Source of the DNA: Sphaerisporangium fuscum
GTDB lineage: Bacteria > Actinomycetota > Actinomycetes > Streptosporangiales > Streptosporangiaceae
DNA: 64,000 nt
NCBI RefSeq assembly: GCF_018531465.1
Contig: NZ_JAHDTF010000044.1
Coordinates: 1 to 64,000 of the forward strand
Direction of reading: 5' to 3'
Part shown: one piece after another, positions 39,693 to 47,969 of the stretch
How the letters are laid out: every line of letters starts with the position of its first letter
How positions within the stretch are numbered: the first letter of the stretch is position 1
Notes under the pieces: generated by a model
The model's input: only the letters and a program-made list of their open reading frames with translations
Databases searched by the model: none
Told to the model about the DNA's origin: nothing
Translations under genes and position numbers: made by a program

Positions 39693-41252
39693 TCACACTA
39701 CTGCCGGTTCCTTGCTTTCGGGGCGTGTCGGCACCGCATCGGCCGGCTGCTTGCCGGGAAGCCACTTGGCGACGACCGCTGCCCCGATCAGCGCGACCAC
39801 GGCGCCGCACAGGGCGGTGATGTGCATGCCGTCCATGAACGCCTGCTTGGCGGGCGCGACGAGCGCGGCGCCGCGGGGGCCGAGCGCCTGGGCGACGCCC
39901 ATGGTGGCCGTGATCGACTCGCCCGCGGTGTGCCGGATGTTCTCCGGGAGCACGGACAGCGCCGGGGCCATGTTGTCACGGTAGGTGGCCGACAGGATCG
40001 ACCCGAGGATGGCCACGCCGAGCGCGCCGCCCACCTGCCGGACGGTGTTGGTCATGGCCGAGCCCACGCCGGCCTTCTCGCGCGGCAGCGAGGACATGAC
40101 GGCCTCGGTCGCCGGCGGGTTGATGTTGGCCATGGCCGCGCCCTGGACGAAACCGATGATCTCGAAGACCCAGATCGGGGTGTCGACCTTGAGGAAGGAG
40201 TAGCTCACCAGCGCGCCGGCCACGACCACCAGGCTGGTGGTGGCGACGGCCTTGCCGCCGAACCGCCGCACCATCTGGGCGCTCAGCGGGGAGAAGATCA
40301 GCTGGGCCGCGGCGAACGGCAGGACGAGGGCGCCGGCCTCCAGCGGGGTGTAGTTCTTGACGATCTGCAGGTAGAACGCCATGAAGAACATCACGCCCAT
40401 CATCGCGAAGAACACCAGGCCGACGCTGGCGACGGCCGTGGAGAACCTGGCGATGCCGAAGTACCGCACGTCGAAGGCGGGGTGGGCCGTACGGCGCTCG
40501 TGCCAGACGAAGGCCGCGAGCACCAGGACACCGGCGATGCCGGGCGCCCAGACCTCGGGGTCGGTCACCGTGCCGAGCTCGCCGCCCTTGATGATGCCGT
40601 AGACCACGCCGACCAGACCGATGATCGACAGCAGCACGCCGACGGGGTCGAGCTGGGCCTTGTCGGGGTTCCTCGACTCGGGCACCAGGAACGCGATCAG
40701 CACCGAGCTGATGGCCACGACCGGCACGTTGACCAGGAACACCGAGCCCCACCAGAAGTGCTCCAGCAGCAGGCCGCCGGTGATCGGGCCGATGGCGATG
40801 GCGAGGCCGACGCCGCCCGCCCAGATGCCGATGGCCTTGCCGCGCTCCTGGGGCGCGAAGACGTTGGAGATGATCGCCAAGGTCGCGGGCATGACGGCGG
40901 CGCCGCCGAGGCCCATGGCCGCCCGAGCGAAGATCAGCTGTGTCGGGTCCTGCGAGTAGGCGCTGGCGAGGGAGGCCAGGCCGAACAGCACCATGCCGAC
41001 CTGCAACATGCGCTTGCGCCCGAACCGGTCGCCCAGCACGCCGAAGGTGAACAACAGGCCCGCGAAGACAAGTGTGTAGGAGTTGATCGCCCACTCGAGC
41101 TGGCTCTGGGTGGCCCCGAGCCCGGCGACCGGGTCGGAGATCACCTTCAGTGCGACGTTCAGAATCGTGTTGTCAAGGACGATGGCCAGCAGGCTGAACA
41201 CCATCACGCCGAGGATCTGCCATCGGCGCGGGTGACCTGTCGGTTGATCCAC
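39693..41252 (-). CDS. DHA2-family (EmrB/QacA-like) MFS efflux transporter
   Basis: 519 residues, GTG start with a GGGGGG ribosome-binding run upstream. About fourteen membrane helices. Diagnostic motifs are motif D1-like LDNTILNVALKVI in helix 1, motif A GDRFGRKRMLQVG between helices 2 and 3, and the motif C-like ends GIWAGGVGLAIAIGPITGGL in helix 5 of the 14-TMS drug:H+ antiporters. It likely exports lipophilic drugs or an endogenous metabolite and is co-transcribed with the TetR gene downstream. Confidence 0.92.
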   Translation of the reverse strand: MDQPTGHPRRWQILGVMVFSLLAIVLDNTILNVALKVISDPVAGLGATQSQLEWAINSYTLVFAGLLFTFGVLGDRFGRKRMLQVGMVLFGLASLASAYSQDPTQLIFARAAMGLGGAAVMPATLAIISNVFAPQERGKAIGIWAGGVGLAIAIGPITGGLLLEHFWWGSVFLVNVPVVAISSVLIAFLVPESRNPDKAQLDPVGVLLSIIGLVGVVYGIIKGGELGTVTDPEVWAPGIAGVLVLAAFVWHERRTAHPAFDVRYFGIARFSTAVASVGLVFFAMMGVMFFMAFYLQIVKNYTPLEAGALVLPFAAAQLIFSPLSAQMVRRFGGKAVATTSLVVVAGALVSYSFLKVDTPIWVFEIIGFVQGAAMANINPPATEAVMSSLPREKAGVGSAMTNTVRQVGGALGVAILGSILSATYRDNMAPALSVLPENIRHTAGESITATMGVAQALGPRGAALVAPAKQAFMDGMHITALCGAVVALIGAAVVAKWLPGKQPADAVPTRPESKEPAVV

Positions 41253-41282
41253 TGTGCCCCCCAGTTAGGAATCAGTAGTCCA

Positions 41283-41356
41283 GTTTCGATACGGTTGAGT
41301 TTCGCTACGCCACCGTAGCGGTTCCTGATTCGATACGCAACCGTCTCGTTTCGATA
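41283..41356. promoter_or_regulatory. Nested inverted repeats upstream of the MFS-TetR operon
   Basis: A central perfect palindrome CGCTACG-CCAC-CGTAGCG (41303-41320) is flanked by an outer inverted pair ACGGTTG (41291-41297) / CAACCGT (41338-41344). Direct repeats CGATACG (41287 and 41331) and TTTCGATA (41284 and 41349) are also present. This is the only AT-containing stretch in the 334-bp gap to panB. It probably holds several TetR dimer sites overlapping the transporter promoter. The remainder, 41360-41586, shows only the GGAGGG site of panB. Confidence 0.65.
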
Positions 41357-41586
41357 TTCCCCACGGGCACCCCTGCGCCGTACGGCCGGGTAGCCTGGCG
41401 GGGCCGGCCCCAAGGCCGATCACACCCCTGTTTCCTCACGTCAGGGCATCCGCGACAAGTCGGGGTGACCACCGAGGAGTGAAGGGATGAGGAGGGGGCA
41501 GCCCGGGTGTTGCCATGGCGGTCAGGCATGCGATGATCTGACCGTCCGGGGACGCCACAAGGGCGCCTCGAGGCCTGGAGGGATCC

Positions 41587-42441
41587 ATGATGTCCTCTAC
41601 GTCAAGCATTTCCGGCTCGCCGACCACTCTCTACGGCGGCAAGGCCGGGCGGAGGGTCACCGTCCGCGACATCTCGGCCGCCAAGGAGCGCGGCGAGAAG
41701 TGGCCGATGGTCACCGCCTACGACGCGATGACGGCGAAGGTCTTCGACGAGGCGGGAATCCCCGTCATGCTCGTCGGCGACTCGGCGGCCATGGTCGTCT
41801 ACGGCTACGACTCCACCCTTCCCGTCTCGGTCGACGACCTCGTCCCGCTGACGGCGGCGGTCGTGCGCGGCTCGTCGCGCGCGATGGTGGTGGCCGACCT
41901 GCCGTTCGGCTCCTACCAGTCGTCGCCGCAGCAGGCCCTCGAGTCGGCGGCGCGGTTCATGAAGGAGGCGGGCGCCCACGCGGTCAAGCTCGAAGGCGGC
42001 CGGCGCGTGCTCCCGCAGGTCGAGACGCTGGTCTCGGCCGGCATCCCCGTCATGGGCCACCTCGGCCTGACCCCGCAGTCGGTCAACGTCTTCGGCGGCT
42101 ACCGCGTGCAGGGGCGCGGGCAGTCGGGCGACGAGCTGATGGCCGACGCCAAGGCGCTGGAGCACGCCGGCGCGTTCTCCGTCGTCCTCGAGTGCGTCCC
42201 CAGCGAGCTCGCCGCGCGGGTCACCGACGCCCTGTCGATCCCCACGATCGGCATCGGCGCCGGCCCCTCATGTGACGCCCAGGTGCTGGTCTGGCAGGAC
42301 CTCATGGGGCTCACGCCGCACCCGGCGAAGTTCGTCAAGAAGTACTTCGACCTCGCCGGCGAGATGGACCACGCGGTCCGCGCCTTCGCCGACGAGGTCG
42401 TCTCCGGCGCCTTCCCCGCCCCGGAGCACAGCTACCGCTGA
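41587..42441 (+). CDS. panB: 3-methyl-2-oxobutanoate hydroxymethyltransferase
   Basis: 284 residues; two consecutive ATGs at 41587 and 41590 follow GGAGGG, and the first is used. PanB makes ketopantoate from alpha-ketoisovalerate and methylene-tetrahydrofolate, the first committed step of pantothenate and CoA synthesis. Signature sequences: VTAYDAMTAKVFDEAGI, the metal-site LVGDSAAMVVYGYDST, VKLEGG, HLGLTPQSVN and GIGAGPSCDAQVLVWQD. The TIM barrel appears complete. It forms a single-gene unit with its own strong terminator. In Mycobacterium panB also lies a few genes beyond glnA2, so this is residual synteny. Confidence 0.96.
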   Translation: MMSSTSSISGSPTTLYGGKAGRRVTVRDISAAKERGEKWPMVTAYDAMTAKVFDEAGIPVMLVGDSAAMVVYGYDSTLPVSVDDLVPLTAAVVRGSSRAMVVADLPFGSYQSSPQQALESAARFMKEAGAHAVKLEGGRRVLPQVETLVSAGIPVMGHLGLTPQSVNVFGGYRVQGRGQSGDELMADAKALEHAGAFSVVLECVPSELAARVTDALSIPTIGIGAGPSCDAQVLVWQDLMGLTPHPAKFVKKYFDLAGEMDHAVRAFADEVVSGAFPAPEHSYR

Positions 42442-42449
42442 CCCACGGT

Positions 42450-42485
42450 CCCCTTGTCGCCGCCCCATCCACCGGCGACAAGGGG
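42450..42485 (+). terminator. Strong terminator after panB
   Basis: Perfect 13-bp arms CCCCTTGTCGCCG (42450-42462) and CGGCGACAAGGGG (42473-42485), loop 10 nt, eight bases after the panB stop. It also faces the convergent dehydratase gene. Confidence 0.85.
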
Positions 42486-42517
42486 ACGCCCCGGCGCCGA
42501 TCGGAAGAAGGGCCCGG

Positions 42518-43438
42518 TCAGGTCAGGGTGGCGGGGTCGGTGTTGGCGCCGCAGACGACGACGGCCACGCGCTCGCCGGGGGCGGGAGCGTAGGCGCCGG
42601 AGCGGAGCGCCGCGAGCGCCGCGGCGCCCGCGTGCTCGGCGGCGACGCGATGGTCGCGCCACAGCTCCCTGCGGGCCTCGATGATGGCGTCGTCGGTGAC
42701 CAGGACGGACCTCACCCCCGCGGCCGTGACCGTGTCGAAGGCGATGCGCCCGATCCGGCTCGCGCCGAGCGAGTCGGCGGCCACGCCGCTCACCTCGACC
42801 AGTACCGGCTCCTGCCGTGCCAGGGCCTCGTGCAGGGTGGGGATGCGTTCGGGCTCCACGGCGACGACCCGGGCGGCGCCCGCGACGGCGGCCGTGATGC
42901 CGCCGATCAGCCCGCCGCCGCCGACCGCGACGAGGATCGTGTCGACTCCCCCGCCGTCGCGCGCCTGGTCGAGGATCTCCAGTCCGACGGTGCCCTGCCC
43001 CGCCACCACCTCGGCCTGGTCGTAGGCGTGGATCTCCAGCGCACCGGTCTCGGCGGCCCGCTTCGCCGACGCCTCGTACGCCTCGGCGAAGATCGCCCCG
43101 GTCTGGTGGACGTGGGCGCCGAGCGCCCGCAGCCCCGCGACCTTCACCGGTGAGGAGATCACCGGGACGAAGATCTCGGCGCGTACGCCGAGCACCCGCG
43201 CGGCGTACGCCACGGCGAGCCCGTGGTTGCCGCCGCTGGCCGCGATGATCCCCGCCTCCGGAAGGTGCTCGGCCGCCAGGATGCGGTTGAAGGCGCCGCG
43301 GACCTTGAACGACCCGGAGTGCTGCAGGCTCTCGAGCTTGAGCAGCGGCCCCGGCCCGCCGTCGAGCAAGGGGGTACGGCGGACGTGCCCGGCGATCCGT
43401 TCGGCCGCGCGCTGGACGTCCTCTCGTGTCAGAAGCAT
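42518..43438 (-). CDS. PLP-dependent threonine/serine dehydratase-like enzyme
   Basis: 306 residues. Fold-type II PLP enzyme: the Schiff-base lysine is K45 in SGSFKVRGAFNR, the substrate loop is SGGNHGLAVAYAA, and the phosphate-binding glycine loop is GGGGLIGG. There is no C-terminal ACT domain, so it is the short catabolic-type or serine/threonine dehydratase (or serine racemase-like) form without isoleucine feedback control. The exact substrate cannot be decided from sequence. It is followed by the PLP trans-sulfuration gene on the same strand after a 91-bp gap. Confidence 0.88.
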   Translation of the reverse strand: MLLTREDVQRAAERIAGHVRRTPLLDGGPGPLLKLESLQHSGSFKVRGAFNRILAAEHLPEAGIIAASGGNHGLAVAYAARVLGVRAEIFVPVISSPVKVAGLRALGAHVHQTGAIFAEAYEASAKRAAETGALEIHAYDQAEVVAGQGTVGLEILDQARDGGGVDTILVAVGGGGLIGGITAAVAGAARVVAVEPERIPTLHEALARQEPVLVEVSGVAADSLGASRIGRIAFDTVTAAGVRSVLVTDDAIIEARRELWRDHRVAAEHAGAAALAALRSGAYAPAPGERVAVVVCGANTDPATLT

Positions 43439-43490
43439 CGCGTCACCCTAATCCCATTTCCCGTACGTCGCCCTCATCGGCCTGGCCGCG

Positions 43491-43523
43491 CACCCTCCAC
43501 CCCGGGAGCCGGGGCGGAGGGTG
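43491..43523 (-). terminator. Terminator after trans-sulfuration gene
   Basis: CACCCTCC plus CCCCG on one side and CGGGG plus GGAGGGTG on the other (43491-43504 and 43510-43523) pair with a single bulged mismatch, giving a 13-pair GC stem. It lies 6 bp beyond the stop of the 43530-44708 gene. Confidence 0.75.
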
Positions 43524-43529
43524 ACGGGT

Positions 43530-44708
43530 CTAGCTCTGGGCGAGGGCCTGCTCGAAGTCGGCCCAGAGGTCGTCCGGGTGCTCGATGCCGACCGCCACGC
43601 GGACGGTGCCCTCGCCGATGCCCGAACGCGCGAGCTCCTCGGCGGTCAGCGACCGGTGGGACGTCGTCGCCGGGTGGAGGATCAGCGTCTCGACGCCGCC
43701 GAGGGACGGGGCGAGCAGCGCGAGCCGTACCGAGCTCATGAACTTCTCGCCGGCGGCGCGCCCGCCCACCAGGTCGAACGAGAAGACCGCCCCGAAGCCG
43801 GGCAGCAGCCCGGCTGCCAGCTCGTAGGACGGGTGGCCGGGCAGGCCGGGCCAGTGGACGGCGGCCACGGCGGGATGCTCGGCGAGGCGGGTGGCCAGCA
43901 CGCGGGTGTTGTCGCAGTGCCGCGCCATGCGCAGCGGGAGCGTCTGCAGGCCGCGCAGCGTCAGCCAGGCGGCGAACGGGTCGAAGGTGGCGCCGAGCTC
44001 GCCGGCGAACGACCAGATCTTGCGGTACATCGCGTCGTCGGCGAACACGGCGATCCCGCCCAGCAGGTCGCTGTGGCCGCTGAGGAACTTCGTCATGGAG
44101 TGGACGACGATGTCGGCCCCGTGCTCCAGGGGCCGGCACAGCACCGGCGAGGCGAAGGTGTTGTCGACCACGGTGACCACGCCCGCCTCCCTGGCGGCCG
44201 CGCACATGCCGGGCAGGTCGGCGACCTGGGTCATCGGGTTGGCGATGGTCTCCAGGTAGAGCATCTTCGTCTCCGGGCGGACCGCCTGGCGCACCGCGTC
44301 CGGGTCGGCCTCGGGCACGTAGGTGACCGAGACGCCGAACCGCCTGGTCAGGTCGTTGACCAGCGCGGCCGTGCCGCCGTACAGGGCCTTCTGCGCGATC
44401 AGGTGGTCGCCGGCCCCGAGGAGGCCGAGCAGCACGGCGCTGATCGCCCCCATGCCGGATGCCGTCGCGACCGCCGCGACCCCGCCCTCCAGGCCGGCGA
44501 CGGCCTCCTCCAGGACCCGCACGGTGGGGTTGCCGTGCCGCCCGTACACGAACGCGCCGTCGGGCCGGCTCATGCCGTCGGCGAAGACGGCCGGGTCGTC
44601 GAAGGCGAATCCCGAGGTCTGGTAGATGGGGGTCGTGATCGGCACGCTGCCGTTCAGGGGTGGCTTCGGCAGGTGGACGGCGCGGGTGTCCGGATGCAGA
44701 GAAGTCAT
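43530..44708 (-). CDS. Cys/Met metabolism PLP enzyme (cystathionine gamma-synthase/lyase family)
   Basis: 392 residues from the ATG at 44708 (MTSLHPDTRAVHLP); an upstream in-frame ATG would add 24 basic residues not typical of the family. The PLP lysine is K207 (SMTKFLSGHSD) with the cofactor Asp at D182 (VDNTFASPV). The N-terminal YQTSGFAFDD and VYGRHGNPTVRVLE and C-terminal SLGGVETLILHPATTSH blocks are standard. The group includes gamma-synthase, gamma-lyase and methionine gamma-lyase; the sequence alone does not separate them. Single-gene unit with its own terminator. Confidence 0.88.
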   Translation of the reverse strand: MTSLHPDTRAVHLPKPPLNGSVPITTPIYQTSGFAFDDPAVFADGMSRPDGAFVYGRHGNPTVRVLEEAVAGLEGGVAAVATASGMGAISAVLLGLLGAGDHLIAQKALYGGTAALVNDLTRRFGVSVTYVPEADPDAVRQAVRPETKMLYLETIANPMTQVADLPGMCAAAREAGVVTVVDNTFASPVLCRPLEHGADIVVHSMTKFLSGHSDLLGGIAVFADDAMYRKIWSFAGELGATFDPFAAWLTLRGLQTLPLRMARHCDNTRVLATRLAEHPAVAAVHWPGLPGHPSYELAAGLLPGFGAVFSFDLVGGRAAGEKFMSSVRLALLAPSLGGVETLILHPATTSHRSLTAEELARSGIGEGTVRVAVGIEHPDDLWADFEQALAQS

Positions 44709-44868
44709 ATCGTCCAGCTTGCTGTCGCGGGGGTCATTCCGCTTCCGAAAAAACGACAAGTGCCGCGGAAGATCCGCCATGCCCGGTGCGTGGGCCTTCG
44801 GCGCCGGAGCCGGCGCTCACCGGCACGTCCACACCCTATCCGCCCTGAAACGACGGCTCCGGCACAGG

Positions 44869-45540
44869 TCAGACGTCGGTGATGCGGATCCCGGCGTGAG
44901 CCTTGTAGCGGCGGTTGATCGAGATGAGGTTCGCGGTGAACGCCTCGATCTGGTGGGCGTTGCGCAGCCGGCCGCCGTAGACGCCCCGCACGCCGGGGAT
45001 CCGCGACGCCAGGGCCTGCACCGTGTCGGTGGCCTCGCGGTCGTCGCCCAGCACCAGGACGTCGAGGTCCACCTCGGCGACCTCGGGGTCGAGCAGCAGG
45101 ACGGCGGAGACGTGGTGGAAGGCCGCGACGACCCGGCTGTCCGGGAGGACCGCCGCCGCCTGCTGCGCCGCGCTGCCCTCCTCGACCGGCAGCGCGAAGG
45201 CGCCCTGCTTGTCGAACCCGAGGGGGTTCACGCAGTCGACGACGATCTTGCCCGTCAGCTCGGAGCGCAGCGACTCCAGCAGGGACTTGTGCCCGTCGTA
45301 CGGCACCGCGACGATCACGATGTCGGCCTCCGCCGCCACGGTGGCGTTCTCGCCGCCGCGCACGCCCAACTCGGCCCCGAGACCGTCGGCCGCCTCCTGC
45401 GCGCGAGAGGCGCTGCGCGAGCCGATCAGCACGGTGTGGCCCGCCAGAGCGAACCGGCGTGCGAGACCTTTGCCCTGGTCACCGGTGCCGCCGAGGATGC
45501 CGATCGAAAGGCTCTTCACGTCCTGAAGCTCCTCAGTCAT
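44869..45540 (-). CDS. npdG: F420-dependent NADP reductase
   Basis: 223 residues from the ATG at 45540, six bases closer to an optimal spacing from AAAGGA than the ATG two codons upstream. The N-terminal Rossmann motif is SIGILGGTGDQGKGLARRFA, followed by LIGSRSASRAQEAA, whose S-R-S segment matches NADP-phosphate binding. The F420-binding region AFHHVSAVLLLD and C-terminal RNAHQIEAFTANLISINRRY complete the NpdG/Fno signature. It transfers hydride between NADPH and cofactor F420, supplying reduced F420 to the deazaflavin enzymes common in actinobacteria. It is divergent from the next gene with an 85-bp shared region. Confidence 0.92.
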   Translation of the reverse strand: MTEELQDVKSLSIGILGGTGDQGKGLARRFALAGHTVLIGSRSASRAQEAADGLGAELGVRGGENATVAAEADIVIVAVPYDGHKSLLESLRSELTGKIVVDCVNPLGFDKQGAFALPVEEGSAAQQAAAVLPDSRVVAAFHHVSAVLLLDPEVAEVDLDVLVLGDDREATDTVQALASRIPGVRGVYGGRLRNAHQIEAFTANLISINRRYKAHAGIRITDV

Positions 45541-45625
45541 GATCATTTCCTTTTGCTCGCCCGATAATTCTCCAGATCATGCCAGGTGTTTCTTCCCGGG
45601 ACGGGAGCGGGGGCCGTGATGCACC

Positions 45626-46219
45626 ATGGTGGCCATGGACGCTGCGTCGGTGGCCTTCCTGCGCGAGGTTCTCTCCACGACCGGGTGGGTGGAGCGCACC
45701 CGCGAGCTCGGGCTGTCCCTCCGCTCGACCCGTACGCCGGGCGGGCTGCTCGTGGTCGGCACACCCGACGACGAGCCGTGGCACCTCGCCGCCCACCTGG
45801 GCGACGAGGCCCGGATGTCGGGGCTCGCGCAGCTCTCCCCCACCCTGGTGCGCTGGTCGCCCCCGCCCGGCGCCCCTCCGCACCTGTCGGTGGGCGTCGA
45901 CCGCATCCAGGCGGCCCGGCGCGGCGAGACTCTGTTCGTCGTGGCCGAGCAGAAGGCCCCCGCTCCCCTGCTCGAACGCGTCGACGACGCCAGGCGCACG
46001 GGGGCGACGATCCTGGCGCTCGACGGCGGCGACCCCGAGCTGGAGGACCTGGCGCACGACGCCCTCGCCGTGCCGCCGCACGACGACCTGTTCAGCTTCG
46101 ACGCCGCCCAGCACCTGGTGAGCATGGCGGCGGGCGAGGCCTCCCGGTCGCGCGGCAGGCTGCTCGACCGCCTGGCCCGCCTCGCCGAGCGCATCACGGG
46201 CCCCCACGTCTCCGACTGA
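45626..46219 (+). CDS. Conserved hypothetical protein
   Basis: 197 residues; ATG codons at 45626 and 45635 are both possible. The sequence contains two alpha/beta-like segments: GLLVVGTPDDEPWHLAAHLG near the N-terminus and GATILALDGGDPELEDLAHD near residue 130. The second recalls the second half of SIS (sugar-isomerase) domains, but the first phosphate-binding loop of SIS is not visible. The C-terminus is an Arg/Leu-rich helix. It is divergent from npdG. No function is assigned. Confidence 0.7.
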   Translation: MVAMDAASVAFLREVLSTTGWVERTRELGLSLRSTRTPGGLLVVGTPDDEPWHLAAHLGDEARMSGLAQLSPTLVRWSPPPGAPPHLSVGVDRIQAARRGETLFVVAEQKAPAPLLERVDDARRTGATILALDGGDPELEDLAHDALAVPPHDDLFSFDAAQHLVSMAAGEASRSRGRLLDRLARLAERITGPHVSD

Positions 46220-46519
46220 CGTCCCAGAGACGCCGGCCCTGACCGCCGGGATGCGCGAACCTGACCGAAAACCCCCGCGTGGTGCACAAAACCTGCATCC
46301 CGATATGAGGCGCTTTCCCTTGAATTCGAAGCCTGCCCACCCGGGTTGAACCTCCGTCCTCGCACTCCGGAAGGCACGCCTGACGGCACGCGTAGCGTGG
46401 AGCGTGGCTCCGATCCCCAGGAAGGCAGGAGGGTCAGTTGCAGCTCAGCGCGATCCGCCGGAAGCACGCCGCTTCCGGCACGTCGGGACGGCGGGTCCGT
46501 CCCGGTGAGGCCCGGGTCC
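46220..46519 (+). other. 300-bp intergenic stretch with a possible short upstream ORF
   Basis: No established gene. A TTG at 46438 follows GGCAGGAGGG and opens a 32-codon basic ORF (begins LQLSAIRRKH) that stops at 46534-46536, overlapping the start of the next gene. It may be a coupled leader. AT-rich bits (CCGATATGAGG near 46300) precede it. No terminator is obvious after the 46219 stop. Confidence 0.35.
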
Positions 46520-46792
46520 GTGTCCGTTCTCGTTGACGTCTGCGGCATGCTCGGCGCCGCGGCGTTGCTGTTCGCCTACGCCCTGCTGTCCATGTCGAAG
46601 ATCTCCGGTGACAGCCTGTCCTACCAGCTCGCGAACCTCCTCGGCGCGATCGCCCTCATGGTCAACTCCGCCTACCACTTCGCGTGGCCGTCCGCCGTCC
46701 TCAACCTCATCTGGAGCGCCATCGGGACGTTCGCCCTCTGGCGCGTCTTCACCGCCCGGCCCTGGAGACGGCGGTACGGCTCACGCGGCTGA
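46520..46792 (+). CDS. Small membrane protein, CBU_0592-like
   Basis: 90 residues from the GTG at 46520 (SVLVDVCGMLGAAALLFAYA); an upstream in-frame ATG at 46346 would add a Ser/Arg-rich segment that does not look like protein. Three hydrophobic helices: ~6-26, ~36-56 and ~58-76. The pattern GMLGAAALLFAYALLS, then SYQLANLLGAIALMVNS, then NLIWSAIGTFALWR matches the small membrane family annotated CBU_0592-like. Function unknown. The start overlaps the end of the putative upstream ORF. Confidence 0.7.
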   Translation: MSVLVDVCGMLGAAALLFAYALLSMSKISGDSLSYQLANLLGAIALMVNSAYHFAWPSAVLNLIWSAIGTFALWRVFTARPWRRRYGSRG

Positions 46793-46836
46793 CCGCCCGG
46801 CCGCCGCGGCGCCGGGCGCACCCGACCGGGGAGGCG

Positions 46837-47019
46837 CTAGTCGTCCTCCCACTCCTTGTCCTGCTCCTGCCAGGCCTTGTTGCGCGCGGCGGCGGTCTGC
46901 AGCGCCGCCGCCGCCTCCTCCTGAGTGGGATAGGGGCCGAGACGGTCCTTGTTCGGGCAGCCCCTCTCGGGCTCGACCGCCATGTGCTTCAGGCAGAACC
47001 ACCACTGGCCTTCACTCAT
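46837..47019 (-). CDS. Conserved small actinobacterial protein, SPOR-associated type
   Basis: 60 residues from the ATG at 47019, preceded by GGAGGGG. Sequence MSEGQWWFCLKHMAVEPERG is followed by RLGPYPTQEEAAAALQTAAA and an acidic end, a pattern widely conserved in actinobacteria and sometimes annotated SPOR-domain containing. Two cysteines (C9, C21) flank the first half. Probably cytoplasmic. The short length and strong ribosome-binding site support it as real. Confidence 0.75.
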   Translation of the reverse strand: MSEGQWWFCLKHMAVEPERGCPNKDRLGPYPTQEEAAAALQTAAARNKAWQEQDKEWEDD

Positions 47020-47110
47020 AAGCCCCTCCAATGAGAACCGCGCCGGACACACCGCCGCGCTCGTCGTCAGGCAGATCCTGCCCTCTTGGGGGCGGAACTA
47101 GACTTGCCGC

Positions 47111-47959
47111 ATGACGACACTGCTCCGGCCGGGACGGCTCTCTCCCACCCGCAAGGTCCCCGCCCACATCGCACGTCCGGAGTACGTCGGCCGCAAGGAG
47201 CCCCGCAGGGGAGAGACCGACGTCCAGACGCCGGAGACCATCGAGCGCATGCGCGTCGCGGGGCGCATCGCCGCCCAGGCCCTGGAGGAGGTCGGCCGCC
47301 ACGTCGCGCCCGGCGTCACCACCGACGAGCTCGACCGCATCGGCCACGAGTTCCTCTGCGACCACGGCGCCTACCCCTCGACGCTCGGCTACCGGGGCTA
47401 CCCCAAGTCGCTGTGCACCTCGATCAACGAGGTGATCTGCCACGGGATCCCCGACGACACCGTGCTCAACGAGGGCGACATCGTCAACGTCGACATCACC
47501 GCCTACATCGGCGGCGTGCACGGCGACACCGACGCCACCTTCCTGGTGGGCGAGGTCGACGAGGAGTCCCGGCTGCTGGTGGAGCGCACCCGTGAGGCGA
47601 TGATGCGCGCGATCAAGGCCGTGGCGCCGGGTCGCCAGCTGAACATCGTCGGCCGCGTCATCTCGGCCTACGCCAAGCGGTTCGGATACGGCGTCGTGCG
47701 CGACTTCACCGGGCACGGCATCTCCACCTCGTTCCACTCCGGCCTGATCGTGCCGCACTACGACGACCCGTCCCTGACGGTGACGCTGGTGCCCGGCATG
47801 ACGTTCACGATCGAGCCCATGCTGACCCTCGGCACCATCGAGTACGACGTGTGGGCCGACGGCTGGACGGCCGTGACCAAGGACCGCAAGCGCACCGCCC
47901 AGTTCGAGCACACGATCGTGGTCACCGAGAGCGGCAACGAGATCCTCACCCTCCCCTGA
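47111..47959 (+). CDS. map: Type I methionine aminopeptidase
   Basis: 282 residues. Removes N-terminal methionine co-translationally. All five metal ligands can be placed: D128 and D139 (VNVDITAYIGGVHGDTD), H202 (GHGIS), E235 (TIEPM) and E266 (QFEHT). The ~40-residue Pro/Arg-rich N-terminal extension before the catalytic domain is characteristic of the MetAP1c form found as a second map in actinobacteria. The stop is 10 bp from the convergent hydrolase stop. Confidence 0.95.
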   Translation: MTTLLRPGRLSPTRKVPAHIARPEYVGRKEPRRGETDVQTPETIERMRVAGRIAAQALEEVGRHVAPGVTTDELDRIGHEFLCDHGAYPSTLGYRGYPKSLCTSINEVICHGIPDDTVLNEGDIVNVDITAYIGGVHGDTDATFLVGEVDEESRLLVERTREAMMRAIKAVAPGRQLNIVGRVISAYAKRFGYGVVRDFTGHGISTSFHSGLIVPHYDDPSLTVTLVPGMTFTIEPMLTLGTIEYDVWADGWTAVTKDRKRTAQFEHTIVVTESGNEILTLP

Positions 47960-47969
47960 CCCTCCGGGG

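Noticed and set aside
45626..46219. SIS-domain sugar isomerase
   Set aside because: Only one segment resembles the fold; the phosphate-binding loop is not seen.
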